From Bacteroidales bacterium UBA3868 (GTDB lineage Bacteria > Bacteroidota > Bacteroidia > Bacteroidales > WCHB1-69), in assembly GCA_002392325.1 (NCBI GenBank), contig DGGS01000062.1:397-12957 (forward strand): a stretch of DNA of 12,561 nucleotides. Direction: 5' to 3'. This document shows positions 1 through 6,632 of this stretch, one piece after another. Position numbers and translations under genes: made by a program. Under the pieces are notes generated by a model. It worked only from the letters and a program-made list of their open reading frames with translations. It was not told the DNA's origin and did not search any database. Every line of letters begins with the position of its first letter. Positions within the stretch are counted from its first letter, which is position 1.

Positions 1-1
1 T

Positions 2-1075
2 ATGGCACTGCTGCTGACTTTCTTATTCGGAACCCTTCTAGTCTCGTTCCTCTGCTCTGTTCTCGAGGCGACACTGATGTCCACCCCGCTTTCCTTCATC
101 ACTATGAGGAAAGAGCAGGGTTATAAACTGGCGGACAAGTTCCTGGACTATAAGACTGACACAGAGAAACCCCTTGCGGCGATCTTGTCTCTCAACACGA
201 TCGCCAACACCATCGGCGCCGCAGGCGTGGGCCAACAAGCCACGCTGTTGTTCGGCAGCCGCTGGTTCGGTTTGGTGTCCGCCATCACCACCATACTCAT
301 CCTTATATTTGCGGAGATTATCCCGAAAACGTTGGGGACCACCCGCTGGAAAAGTCTGATGGGCTTTACCGCCAAGACTATCCGCGTGCTTATCGTGCTG
401 ATGTTCCCGTTCGTGAAACTCATTGAGTTGATCAGCCACCTGTTCACCAAAAAGGAACCCGATGCCACGGTAAGCCGCGAGGAGGTGCTCGCCATCGCCA
501 ATGTAGGCGAGGAGGAAGGCGTGATAGAGAAGGATGAGAACAAGATCATCCAGAATATCATCAAATTGGACAATGTGAAGGCCGAGGAGGTGATGACGCC
601 CCGCGTGGTGGCTTCCGTCGCCCCCGAAAGCATGACCTTGCGCGAGTATTACGACGATGATCAGTACGACCATTTCTCCCGTATCCCCGTGTATGCCGAA
701 TCGCCGGAATACATTACCGGTTATGTGCTTCGCGATGACGCTTTGGAGAACCTTGCCGAGGACAAGTTCAACATGACATTGGGCGAAATCAAGCGCGAAA
801 TGCCCTATTTCAACGAGGAAACCTCGGTCAGCGACATCTGGGACTCCATGCTGAAACAGAAATCGCAAATCGCCTTGATTATTGACGAATATGGGTGCTT
901 CCAAGGAATTCTGACAATGGAGGACATCATTGAGACGGTGTTCGGCCTTGAAATCATTGACGAGAGCGACGAGGTCTCCGACATGCAGCAATACGCGCGC
1001 GAGCGTTGGCAGCAACGCCAGAAACGCCATCTGGGCCGCCAATACACCGAAAATGTCCCGCCTTCCTGCGAATAA
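2..1075 (+). CDS. CNNM (DUF21) and CBS-pair membrane protein, probable Mg2+/Co2+ or other cation transporter
   Basis: The 357-residue protein begins with a CNNM/DUF21 transmembrane domain. Hydrophobic stretches lie near residues 1-24, 58-82, 88-108 and 120-147. Within it are the family signatures LNTIAN (64-69) and AEIIPKT (104-110). An acidic juxtamembrane helix (about 158-190, EEEGVIEKDENKI) follows. A pair of CBS domains comes next: the first starts at VMTPR (197-201), and the second covers about 272-325 with IIDEYG and GILTMEDIIE. CBS pairs usually bind adenine nucleotides and regulate transport. The C-terminal CorC_HlyC domain of longer relatives is missing; after about residue 325 there is only a short charged tail. 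Relatives are often annotated as hemolysins, but CNNM/CorC proteins are better understood as inner-membrane Mg2+/Co2+ transporters. The ATG at position 2 gives a plausible N-terminus, though upstream sequence is not visible. The family is confident; the substrate is not. Confidence 0.9.
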   Translation: MALLLTFLFGTLLVSFLCSVLEATLMSTPLSFITMRKEQGYKLADKFLDYKTDTEKPLAAILSLNTIANTIGAAGVGQQATLLFGSRWFGLVSAITTILILIFAEIIPKTLGTTRWKSLMGFTAKTIRVLIVLMFPFVKLIELISHLFTKKEPDATVSREEVLAIANVGEEEGVIEKDENKIIQNIIKLDNVKAEEVMTPRVVASVAPESMTLREYYDDDQYDHFSRIPVYAESPEYITGYVLRDDALENLAEDKFNMTLGEIKREMPYFNEETSVSDIWDSMLKQKSQIALIIDEYGCFQGILTMEDIIETVFGLEIIDESDEVSDMQQYARERWQQRQKRHLGRQYTENVPPSCE

Positions 1076-1102
1076 ATCGAACAACAATCAAACCGCATAG
1101 TT

Positions 1103-1729
1103 ATGAAAAGAGTTATTGTAACCATTTGTGTGTTAGTTGTTTGCTTTATTCAACCTATATCGGCGCAAAAGTTCCATAGCGATTTGTACCATGAAATCGG
1201 CGTTGATGCTGGTCCAAGCTCCTTGGTGGGTGGATTTATCAATGGAACTATCGGGTTTTGGAGTGGCCTAGGCGGTGCGCTCAGCCATCGCCCCATTGAA
1301 ATGAAATGGTATGGCAACTATGGGTTGCATTACTACTATCAAGTGAAACCCTGGTGTCAGGTGGGTGTGAAAGCTACCGTGGAATGTGCAAAAACGACAC
1401 AATATACGGATACTTTCCGTACCACAATCTCTTCTGTGAACCATGATGTCCTGGTTGCTCTCATGCCAAGCGTGCATTTCACCTATCTCAATCGCCCTTG
1501 GGTTCGCCTCTATTCCGGTTTGGATGTGGGGTGCGCGTATTTTTGGCCTGGTCCAACATTCGACAATGGTAAAGAGGATGAAAATGATAGCAAGAAGGAC
1601 AACAACTTCGCGTTTGCTTTTAATGTGACAGCCTTCGGCGTAAATGTCGGCAAGAAATTTTATGGTTTGTTTGAACTGAATGCCGGTTATGATTCCTTCA
1701 TAAAAGTCGGAATTGGCGCCAGATTTTAA
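1103..1729 (+). CDS. Small secreted protein, probable outer-membrane beta-barrel
   Basis: The 208-residue protein starts with a signal peptide: basic MKR, a hydrophobic core, and a likely cut after SA-Q near residue 21. The mature part alternates polar and aromatic/hydrophobic residues, as in membrane beta-strands, for example GLHYYYQV, QVGVKATV and FAFAFNVTAFGVNVGKK. It ends in KVGIGARF, a C-terminal phenylalanine typical of outer-membrane barrels recognised by BamA. An acidic, lysine-rich stretch (about 155-167, with KEDENDSKKDNN) may be a surface loop. I recognise no specific family; an 8-stranded barrel of the porin-like or outer-membrane-protein type is the best guess. The ATG lies 27 bp after the CNNM stop, without a promoter match, so readthrough from upstream is possible. 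The next gene begins 17 bp downstream with a very similar signal peptide (MKRV), suggesting co-transcription of two envelope proteins. Confidence 0.7.
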   Translation: MKRVIVTICVLVVCFIQPISAQKFHSDLYHEIGVDAGPSSLVGGFINGTIGFWSGLGGALSHRPIEMKWYGNYGLHYYYQVKPWCQVGVKATVECAKTTQYTDTFRTTISSVNHDVLVALMPSVHFTYLNRPWVRLYSGLDVGCAYFWPGPTFDNGKEDENDSKKDNNFAFAFNVTAFGVNVGKKFYGLFELNAGYDSFIKVGIGARF

Positions 1730-1746
1730 TTGCTAAATATTTAATT

Positions 1747-3471
1747 ATGAAAAGAGTATTTATATTTTTGACACTTCTTGGAATGATGTCGGGCATGATG
1801 TATGCCCAATCCATTTCAAAAAAATCATATCGTGCGGAAATCATCGCCAAAGGTGGATATTACCTTTCGTCTGGCACGCCTTCCGGCTCAATCGAGGCCA
1901 TGTTGGCAGCACGCAAGTTTGGCTGTTACGCTTCAAGTTGCACGGTTATGCTTACAGATGACAAGCAGTTAGTGGTTGTTCTTGGCGCTGAAAGGTTGAA
2001 AATTGAAAAAAACATGACTGTTGAGCAACTGAAAAAAAACGGCTTTTGGGTGATGCCTGTTGAGGAATATTTCGTGAAATATACGGGAGGCCAGAAATCC
2101 CAAGCCCCTCAGCCAAGTGCTCTTCGCATTGTGGGTGATAATGTCTTGAGTGTGAATGAGAATGGTGATATGGATGAGAAACTGAACGCTAAGATGCGTC
2201 TTGTACTCAATGTCCATGCCTCCGATTCTCGTCGCCAGATGGAAATGATAGGTTTGTTGAAAAAGTTGGTTCGTGTCCACGGATTAAGCGAGAAGGTGGA
2301 TTTTGCCTCCACGGATCTGGAGTTGTGTCGTTTGCTGGCCGAGAACTTTCAAAAATCGCGTGTTACCTATATGCAGGGTGATTTATCTCCCAAGGCGATT
2401 TCAAAGCGGGCTGGTGAAATAGGCTGTCAATATGATTATGAAACCCTTCGTGACAATCCCAATTGGTTTAAGGAAGCCAAGGCCTTGAAAATGCCAGTTT
2501 GGGTTGGTGATGTGCATAATAAGCTGGAAGTTAAGGAGATGCTTGAAAAGGGTGTCAATGGCTTCCTGACGGAAAATGTCGCTTTGGTGTCAGCATGGGC
2601 GGAAAGGAAGCCGTTGGTTAAACTCATGTCTTTCAATATCCGCATGAGTGGGATGTCGGAATATGACGGTGTGAACGCATGGAAAAATCGCAAGGAGGCT
2701 GTGGTACGTATGTTCAAGGAACAGAACCCGGATGTGGTGGGAGTGCAGGAAATGCTGCCCGACCAGCAGTCGTTCCTGCGCAAGGAGCTTCGTGAATACA
2801 ACATGGTGGGCTTGGGACGCGATGACGGTCAGAAAGAAGGGGAGTGTATGGGCATTTTCTATAAAACCGACCGATTTGCCTTAAAAGATAGCGGCACATT
2901 CTGGTTGAGCCAAACGCCCGAAATCGCGTCAATGGGCTGGGATGCCGCCTGCAAGCGTACGGTCACCTATGTGAAACTCAAGGATATGCAGAGCGGGAAA
3001 TCATTCTATTACTTCAATACCCATTTGGATCATGTGGGGGTGATAGCTCGCCAGGAGTCTGTTAAGCTGATTGCGGAAAAAATCCGCGAGATTGTTGGCG
3101 ACACTAACTCGGTGTTTGTTTTGGGTGGAGATATGAATTCGCCTGTCTATGATCGTATTTTCACTCCGATTGTTGGAGCTCCAACCCCAGATCGGAAAAA
3201 CACATCGGATTTTGCCATCAGCAAAGTGTCTAATGCGGCTAGGACCGAAGCGAATAATGGCGCCCTGATGAAAATATGCCGTTCCAACGCTTGGCAGCGT
3301 GACAATTCAATCACCTATAACGGATACGGTAAAGATAAAGCGTCGCAGATTGATCATCTGTTTTCTTCCATTCCAACCGAGAATCTGGTTTTTAAAACCC
3401 TTAAGAAAGACTACGGTGTTCCATACATCTCTGACCATTATCCGATAATATTGATTTTCTCCTTGAAATAG
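1747..3471 (+). CDS. Secreted two-domain protein: degenerate GDPD-like domain fused to an endonuclease/exonuclease/phosphatase (EEP) domain
   Basis: The 574-residue protein has a signal peptide (1-20, cut near MYA-Q). Residues about 28-285 resemble a glycerophosphodiester phosphodiesterase barrel. IIAKGG (32-37) sits where IAHRGG is expected, GSIEAMLAARKFG (47-59) matches the PENT region, and GVNGFLTEN (269-277) matches the usual GVdGIiTDnP end. The catalytic His-Arg and acidic metal ligands appear replaced, so this half is probably inactive. Residues about 291-572 form an EEP domain with all expected motifs: MSFNIR (N297), GVQE (E335), NTHLDH (H426), GGDMNS (D462, N464), IDH (D536, H537) and SDHYP (D563, H564). 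Such domains hydrolyse phosphodiester or phosphomonoester bonds in nucleic acids, phospholipids or inositol phosphates, using Mg2+. Export implies periplasmic or surface action. The true substrate cannot be told from sequence. Base composition looks more AT-rich than the flanking genes. Confidence 0.85.
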   Translation: MKRVFIFLTLLGMMSGMMYAQSISKKSYRAEIIAKGGYYLSSGTPSGSIEAMLAARKFGCYASSCTVMLTDDKQLVVVLGAERLKIEKNMTVEQLKKNGFWVMPVEEYFVKYTGGQKSQAPQPSALRIVGDNVLSVNENGDMDEKLNAKMRLVLNVHASDSRRQMEMIGLLKKLVRVHGLSEKVDFASTDLELCRLLAENFQKSRVTYMQGDLSPKAISKRAGEIGCQYDYETLRDNPNWFKEAKALKMPVWVGDVHNKLEVKEMLEKGVNGFLTENVALVSAWAERKPLVKLMSFNIRMSGMSEYDGVNAWKNRKEAVVRMFKEQNPDVVGVQEMLPDQQSFLRKELREYNMVGLGRDDGQKEGECMGIFYKTDRFALKDSGTFWLSQTPEIASMGWDAACKRTVTYVKLKDMQSGKSFYYFNTHLDHVGVIARQESVKLIAEKIREIVGDTNSVFVLGGDMNSPVYDRIFTPIVGAPTPDRKNTSDFAISKVSNAARTEANNGALMKICRSNAWQRDNSITYNGYGKDKASQIDHLFSSIPTENLVFKTLKKDYGVPYISDHYPIILIFSLK

Positions 3472-3479
3472 AAAATCGA
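3451..3479 (+). other. Inverted repeat across the stop codon of the EEP gene
   Basis: GATTTTC (3453-3459) pairs with GAAAATC (3471-3477); a T-G and a T-A pair extend the stem outward, around an 11-nt loop that includes the end of the coding sequence and most of the TAG stop. There is no run of T after it, so this is not a classical Rho-independent terminator. It could stabilise the 3' end of the mRNA or be fortuitous in AT-rich sequence. Confidence 0.25.
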
Positions 3480-3504
3480 AAGTGCCGATAGAGGAGCGGG
3501 AACC

Positions 3505-3750
3505 TTGTTTAGCATAGTTCTAATATTCTCACCATTATTACAGCCATTTCAGGTGTCATCCAACCTCCGTTATCGCAAGGCGGATGGAACATCATATTGG
3601 AGATCTGCTAATTTCAGCAATACGAATCCCACCCACCGCCTCACTTATCTCGAAGCCAACACCCGGTACGAGGTACAGGTACAGGCCCAATGCAGCAATA
3701 CATTGTATGGTGACTGGTCGGAATCCTTTTTCTTCACCACACAGCCGTAA
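3505..3750 (+). pseudogene. 5' fragment of the surface-protein pseudogene: partial fn3 domain
   Basis: This 81-codon segment opens with TTG and a short hydrophobic run (FSIVLIFSPLL), not a convincing signal peptide because it lacks a basic start. From about residue 18 it is clear fn3 sequence: NLRYRKADG, then LEANTRYEVQVQAQC and SFFFTTQP, the last strands of an fn3 fold. The first strands (usually with a TLTW-type motif) are absent, so a breakpoint lies near 3550. The frame is open back to the TAG of the EEP gene at 3469-3471, but the 11 intervening codons show no domain sequence. It ends at the TAA that splits it from the next segment in the same frame. Confidence 0.6.
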
Positions 3751-3837
3751 CCAACTTGCGCCGACATTGAGATTCCTTACGAGGAGGGCTTCGAGAACAG
3801 TTCTACAGGGCTCCTGCTCGACTGCTGGCGCAGCCTT

Positions 3838-5142
3838 TTGAGCTACAACCACGAATATCCGGCAATAGGCAGCAACTCCGCAAGCAATGCACATAGAGGC
3901 AGCTATTATCTCTATATGTGGTCCCCCAACTCTTCACATGCCAATGCTTTCTATTTTCCGCCCATAGCTGCCACATATCCGCTCAATACACTGCAGGTGC
4001 AGTTCTATGCTAAATGCTCGAGCTATGAACATGAGACGCCGTCATTCGAAGTGGGCGTGATCGAGATGGTGGACGGCACCCCCACCTTTGTCAATGTGCA
4101 GAACATGGACTTGTCGGAATCCTATCAAACATATTCCAACACCCCGTATGTCGTAAGCTTTGCCGGTTACACCGGCACCTCTCAGACAATTGCTTTCCGG
4201 GTGAGCTCATCCGACGACAACAGCAGTTACACCTATATGGATGACATCACCGTGAAGGTGATCTCCAACTGTGCCCGTGTGAGCGAGGTCACGGCTTCTG
4301 AGGTTGCCTCCTCTTCCGCCGTGCTGACCTGGGCACCCGCCTTGGATGAGACCCGCTGGCAGATGCAGGTCGCAGCCTATAACGCCTCCACCAACACATG
4401 GGGCGACTATGTGATGTTGGACACCCTTATTCAAACGTCACCCTTCACCTTGACAGGTTTAGACCAGCTGACCCAGTACCGTGTGCAAGTGCGCGCCTAT
4501 TGCGGTACGGGTGACTACGGCGAGTGGAACACCAGACCAGCCACCTTCACCACCATCCAGACCCCGGTGGTGGTGAACGCTGCCTATCCGCTCTACACCG
4601 ACGACTTTGAGTCTGGCAACAATTGGGTTCTTGTGAATGGCACTCAACCCAATGCCTGGACGTTGGGCACGGCCACCCATTATGGTGGCAGCCACTCCTT
4701 ATACATATCCTCTGATGGCGGAACAAGCAACATCTATACCAACCACCGCAATACGGTGTGTGCCACAAAGGTCTTCTCATTGGAGGCCAATGAGTATAAC
4801 GTACAGTATGACTGGAAGGCCTATGGAGAACAAGGCTATGATCATATGCGTGTGTTTCTGGTACCCGCGGATATTTCCATTATAGCCACTACCCAAACAT
4901 CCCTCATCTATACTACCGGTGTCCCGTCAGTGTGGTCCGGTGCTTTTGCTATTGACGGTAATACCCAATTGAATCTCTCCAACACTTGGAAAACATTGAC
5001 CTCTACGGTCAATGTGCCCACTTCCGGCAACTATATGGTAGTCTTCTCTTGGCAGAACGACAACAACCCGCCCGCTAACCCGCCCGCGGCAGTGGATAAC
5101 TTCTCTATACAATATGTAATACGAGTTTCAGGTGCAGTCTGA
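3838..5142 (+). CDS. Middle fragment of the surface-protein pseudogene: jelly-roll, fn3, jelly-roll
   Basis: The open stretch really runs from 3751, directly after the TAA; an automatic caller would start at the TTG at 3838, but homologous-looking sequence (PTCADIEIPYEEGFE) precedes it. The first jelly-roll (3751-4269) has the EGFE opening and MDDITVKV end typical of Bacteroidales cleaved-adhesin/MAM-like modules. An fn3 follows (4270-4560) with SSSAVLTW, LTGLDQLTQYRVQVRAYC and ATFTTIQ. A second jelly-roll (4561-5109) opens with YTDDFESG, contains VFLVPAD and ends AAVDNFSI. The last residues before the TGA at 5140-5142 (about YVIRVSGAV) look like out-of-frame sequence after a frameshift. These modules usually act in carbohydrate or protein binding on the cell surface. 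As it stands the fragment has no start and no export signal. Confidence 0.6.
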   Translation: MSYNHEYPAIGSNSASNAHRGSYYLYMWSPNSSHANAFYFPPIAATYPLNTLQVQFYAKCSSYEHETPSFEVGVIEMVDGTPTFVNVQNMDLSESYQTYSNTPYVVSFAGYTGTSQTIAFRVSSSDDNSSYTYMDDITVKVISNCARVSEVTASEVASSSAVLTWAPALDETRWQMQVAAYNASTNTWGDYVMLDTLIQTSPFTLTGLDQLTQYRVQVRAYCGTGDYGEWNTRPATFTTIQTPVVVNAAYPLYTDDFESGNNWVLVNGTQPNAWTLGTATHYGGSHSLYISSDGGTSNIYTNHRNTVCATKVFSLEANEYNVQYDWKAYGEQGYDHMRVFLVPADISIIATTQTSLIYTTGVPSVWSGAFAIDGNTQLNLSNTWKTLTSTVNVPTSGNYMVVFSWQNDNNPPANPPAAVDNFSIQYVIRVSGAV

Positions 5143-6256
5143 CTGTGGCGACGACTGGCCCGTTGGCAACCGCATGAATGTGCTGGATGCCCGGACCTTT
5201 GAGCTCTTGGGCATGATTGTCAACACGTCCGATGCTGTTCAGGGAGAAGCCCAAAGCCACACGCTTGCCGTTTGCGACGGTCGTCAGATTGCCTTTGTGA
5301 GGGATTCTTTCTTCGGGTCCGATGAAACGTCTTGCTCTATAAAAGACCCCGAAGGCGTGATCATTCGTGCCGGTAACGCCGGTTTTGAGGATACTGTTTA
5401 CTATACGATGAGTTGTCCGGTGGTTTGTGAGACTCCCGTTGACCTCGCTATTTCCGAAATAGGCTTCAATAGCGCGGTGCTGTTCTGGACAGGCACTGCT
5501 GCCGACTACAATGTCCAATATAAAGCCACCACCGCAACCGAGTGGCAGACAGTGGCTAATTCCACCTCCCCAATGACACTTTCAGGTCTTTTGGCCGAAA
5601 CGGAGTATGAGGTGCAGGTGCAGTCAGTTTGCGGTACCAATACCAGCCAGTGGTCTGCCCCTGACACTTTCAAGACGTACGCGCCCTGCTCGGATGTCCA
5701 AGACTACGACGATAACAACTATACCTCTGTCCGGTTGGGCGGCAAATGCTGGATGACCTCGAACTTGAGGACTACACATTATGCTGATGGACGTGAAGTG
5801 TCGAATGTCCTCAAATATCAGTCTCCTGAAAATCCAGATGCAGAAGCCAACGCTGCTCTCTATGGGCTGTTGTATGATTGGTATGACGCTTTGGATGTAG
5901 AAAGACCTACGAAGGGTACGCAAGTGCAAGGCATCTGCCCCGCCGAATGGCGTATGCCCAATGAGGAAGACTTCGCTGCATTGAGTGCCAATGATGTCAA
6001 TACGTTACGCTCTACCAATCTGTGGATTACAAATCCGGGGAGCAATGCCACTGGTTTCAACATGCTGCCAAGCGGTCAGTTTAATCCTGACAAAAACCGA
6101 TATGAGAACTTGCTTGGTAATGCCTATTTCTGGTCTGCGGATTCCTCCAGCGAAACTATGGCTCATGCTCACATGGCAGATTGTCACTGCTATATGTGGT
6201 ATGACTTTGTAACGTTGAAGAACTACGGCTTCAGTGTGCGTTGTGTGAAAGACTGA
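5132..6256 (+). CDS. 3' fragment of the surface-protein pseudogene: GDGW-type module, fn3 and FISUMP domain
   Basis: The segment opens in frame 2 after a TAA at 5117-5119; the nominal GTG at 5132 is not a real start, since YEFQVQSDCGDDW (from 5120) already reads as domain sequence. The first module (to about 5425) resembles the Bacteroidales beta module with a GDGW signature. An fn3 domain follows (5426-5685; SAVLFW, LLAETEYEVQVQSVCG, FKTYAP). The C-terminal domain (about 5687-6253) is FISUMP, the Fibrobacter succinogenes major paralogous domain: LGGKCWMTSNLRT, ALYGLLYDWYDAL, GICPAEWRMPNEEDF, LPSGQF, YFWSAD and a final FSVRCVKD. The role of FISUMP is not established, but it is common in exported proteins. 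There is no T9SS sorting domain here; the protein ends directly with FISUMP. A strong terminator lies 21 bp downstream. Confidence 0.65.
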   Translation: MQSDCGDDWPVGNRMNVLDARTFELLGMIVNTSDAVQGEAQSHTLAVCDGRQIAFVRDSFFGSDETSCSIKDPEGVIIRAGNAGFEDTVYYTMSCPVVCETPVDLAISEIGFNSAVLFWTGTAADYNVQYKATTATEWQTVANSTSPMTLSGLLAETEYEVQVQSVCGTNTSQWSAPDTFKTYAPCSDVQDYDDNNYTSVRLGGKCWMTSNLRTTHYADGREVSNVLKYQSPENPDAEANAALYGLLYDWYDALDVERPTKGTQVQGICPAEWRMPNEEDFAALSANDVNTLRSTNLWITNPGSNATGFNMLPSGQFNPDKNRYENLLGNAYFWSADSSSETMAHAHMADCHCYMWYDFVTLKNYGFSVRCVKD

Positions 6257-6277
6257 TTCCAGATATCAGATATTTAT

Positions 6278-6311
6278 AGCGGGAATGGTCGTAAGATCGT
6301 TCCCGCTTTTT
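6278..6311 (+). terminator. Rho-independent terminator after the surface-protein pseudogene
   Basis: AGCGGGAA (6278-6285) pairs with TTCCCGCT (6300-6307). The inner bases TGGTC and GATCG continue the stem with G-U wobbles, closing on a GUAA tetraloop of the stable GNRA type, giving about 13 pairs. A T run follows (6307-6311). It lies 21 bp after the TGA at 6254-6256 and would end plus-strand transcription. Confidence 0.85.
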
Positions 6312-6382
6312 ATTCCGTGTGCGGCACACCATTCCGCGATACGCGTTAGCGTTGAGCGGAATCTGTTACTAACCAGATTTTT
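6312..6382. repeat. Cluster of short palindromes between the two terminators
   Basis: Three inverted repeats are packed together. GTGTG/CACAC (6317-6321 and 6325-6329) encloses 3 nt. ATTCCGC/GCGGAAT (6331-6337 and 6356-6362) encloses a second stem ACGC/GCGT (6341-6344 and 6349-6352), separated by a symmetric GAT/TGA internal loop. AATCTG/CAGATT (6360-6365 and 6374-6379) is followed by TTTTT (6378-6382), so it could terminate weakly on the plus strand. The last two stems share bases 6360-6362 and cannot both form fully. ATTCCG occurs twice (6312-6317 and 6331-6336). The arrangement resembles a REP-like intergenic repeat, but only one copy is visible here. Confidence 0.45.
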
Positions 6383-6401
6383 CCCTATATCATTATCTAA
6401 T

Positions 6402-6432
6402 AAAAAAAGGAAACGCTTTTGCGTTTCCTTTT
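6402..6432 (-). terminator. Rho-independent terminator of the tRNA-Pro gene
   Basis: GGAAACGC (6409-6416) and GCGTTTCC (6421-6428) form an 8-bp stem around a 4-nt loop, extendable to about 12 pairs with flanking A and T. Read on the minus strand it ends in a run of seven T (plus-strand A at 6402-6408), placed just after the tRNA 3' end. The T residues at 6429-6432 make weak activity on the plus strand possible too. Confidence 0.8.
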
Positions 6433-6436
6433 CGTT

Positions 6437-6513
6437 TGGTCGGGGTGAGAAGACTCGAACTTCCGACCCCTTGCACCCCATGCAAGTGCGCTAGCCAACT
6501 GCGCCACACCCCG
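6437..6513 (-). tRNA. tRNA-Pro (anticodon GGG)
   Basis: Read on the minus strand, the acceptor stem is CGGGGTG (6513-6507) with CACCCCG (6447-6441), discriminator A at 6440, and CCA encoded at 6439-6437. The D-stem is GCGC/GCGC with a GTTGG-containing loop. The anticodon stem is CTTGC/GCAAG with loop ATGGGGT, placing anticodon GGG at 6479-6477 and G at position 37. The T-arm is GGAAG-TTCGAGT-CTTCT. C1-G72 and A73 fit bacterial proline tRNAs. It decodes CCC and CCU. The gene stands alone, with its own promoter and terminator. Confidence 0.96.
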
Positions 6514-6529
6514 ATCCGTTTTGCGGCTG

Positions 6530-6537
6530 CAAAAGTA
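6530..6537 (-). promoter_or_regulatory. Bacteroidota-type -7 promoter element for tRNA-Pro
   Basis: On the minus strand this reads TACTTTTG, an exact match to the TAnnTTTG consensus bound by the Bacteroidota primary sigma factor. It ends 16 bp before the tRNA 5' end. A clear -33 TTTG is not visible, but the upstream minus-strand DNA carries long A runs (plus-strand T at 6541-6548 and 6570-6577) that could act as an UP-like element. Confidence 0.65.
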
Positions 6538-6574
6538 CACTTTTTTTTAAATATTTCATCATATTCGAATTTTT

Positions 6575-6604
6575 TTTGTTTTTTCGGATTATTCATTATT
6601 TTTG
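6575..6604 (+). promoter_or_regulatory. Bacteroidota-type promoter for the C10 protease gene
   Basis: TTTG (6575-6578) and TATTTTTG (6597-6604) match the -33 and -7 (TAnnTTTG) elements with 18 bp between them. Transcription would start near 6610, leaving a leader of about 20-25 nt before the ATG at 6633. The start is preceded by AT-rich sequence (AATCTTTTTAAG) without a strong Shine-Dalgarno, as usual in this phylum. Confidence 0.65.
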
Positions 6605-6632
6605 CCGTATATTTTCAGTTAATCTTTTTAAG

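Larger units (their letters stand above)
3505..6256 (+). pseudogene. Broken gene for a large multidomain surface protein (fn3, jelly-roll and FISUMP modules)
   Basis: Three open segments form one protein by domain logic. Reading order is: partial fibronectin type III (fn3) module (about 3556-3747); jelly-roll, MAM/cleaved-adhesin-like (3751-4269); fn3 (4270-4560); second jelly-roll (4561-5109, ending AVDNFSI); a GDGW-type beta module (about 5120-5425, with DCGDDWPVGN); fn3 (5426-5685); and a C-terminal FISUMP domain (about 5687-6253). The gene is damaged three ways. There is no signal peptide or true start, and recognisable fn3 sequence begins mid-domain near 3556. An in-frame TAA at 3748-3750 interrupts a reading frame that continues on both sides. 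A frame change near 5117-5122 shifts reading from frame 1 to frame 2. Intact relatives are exported surface proteins, often adhesin-like. Sequencing or assembly error could explain the stop or the indel, but not the missing N-terminus. Confidence 0.75.

Noticed and set aside
38..1087. A 349-codon minus-strand open frame opposite the CNNM gene
   Set aside because: The plus strand has clear CNNM and CBS motifs; the antisense product is His/Leu/Gly-rich and shows no recognisable domain.
1747..5142. One giant GDPD-EEP-fn3 protein read through TAG (3469) and TAA (3748), or a recoded stop
   Set aside because: The three stretches share frame 1, but the EEP domain ends normally at ISDHYPIILIFSLK, and the 11 codons after TAG show no domain sequence. 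TAA, TAG and TGA all end neighbouring genes, so recoding is unlikely.
3550..6256. Mobile element or CRISPR-like array in the repetitive surface-protein region
   Set aside because: The repeated bases (for example GAGGTGCAGGTGCAG-like) encode the same F-strand of fn3 domains; there are no regular spacers, terminal repeats or transposase sequence.
6576..6632. Upstream TTG start for the C10 protease
   Set aside because: It lies within the promoter region and would hide the signal peptide behind extra residues; the ATG at 6633 fits better.
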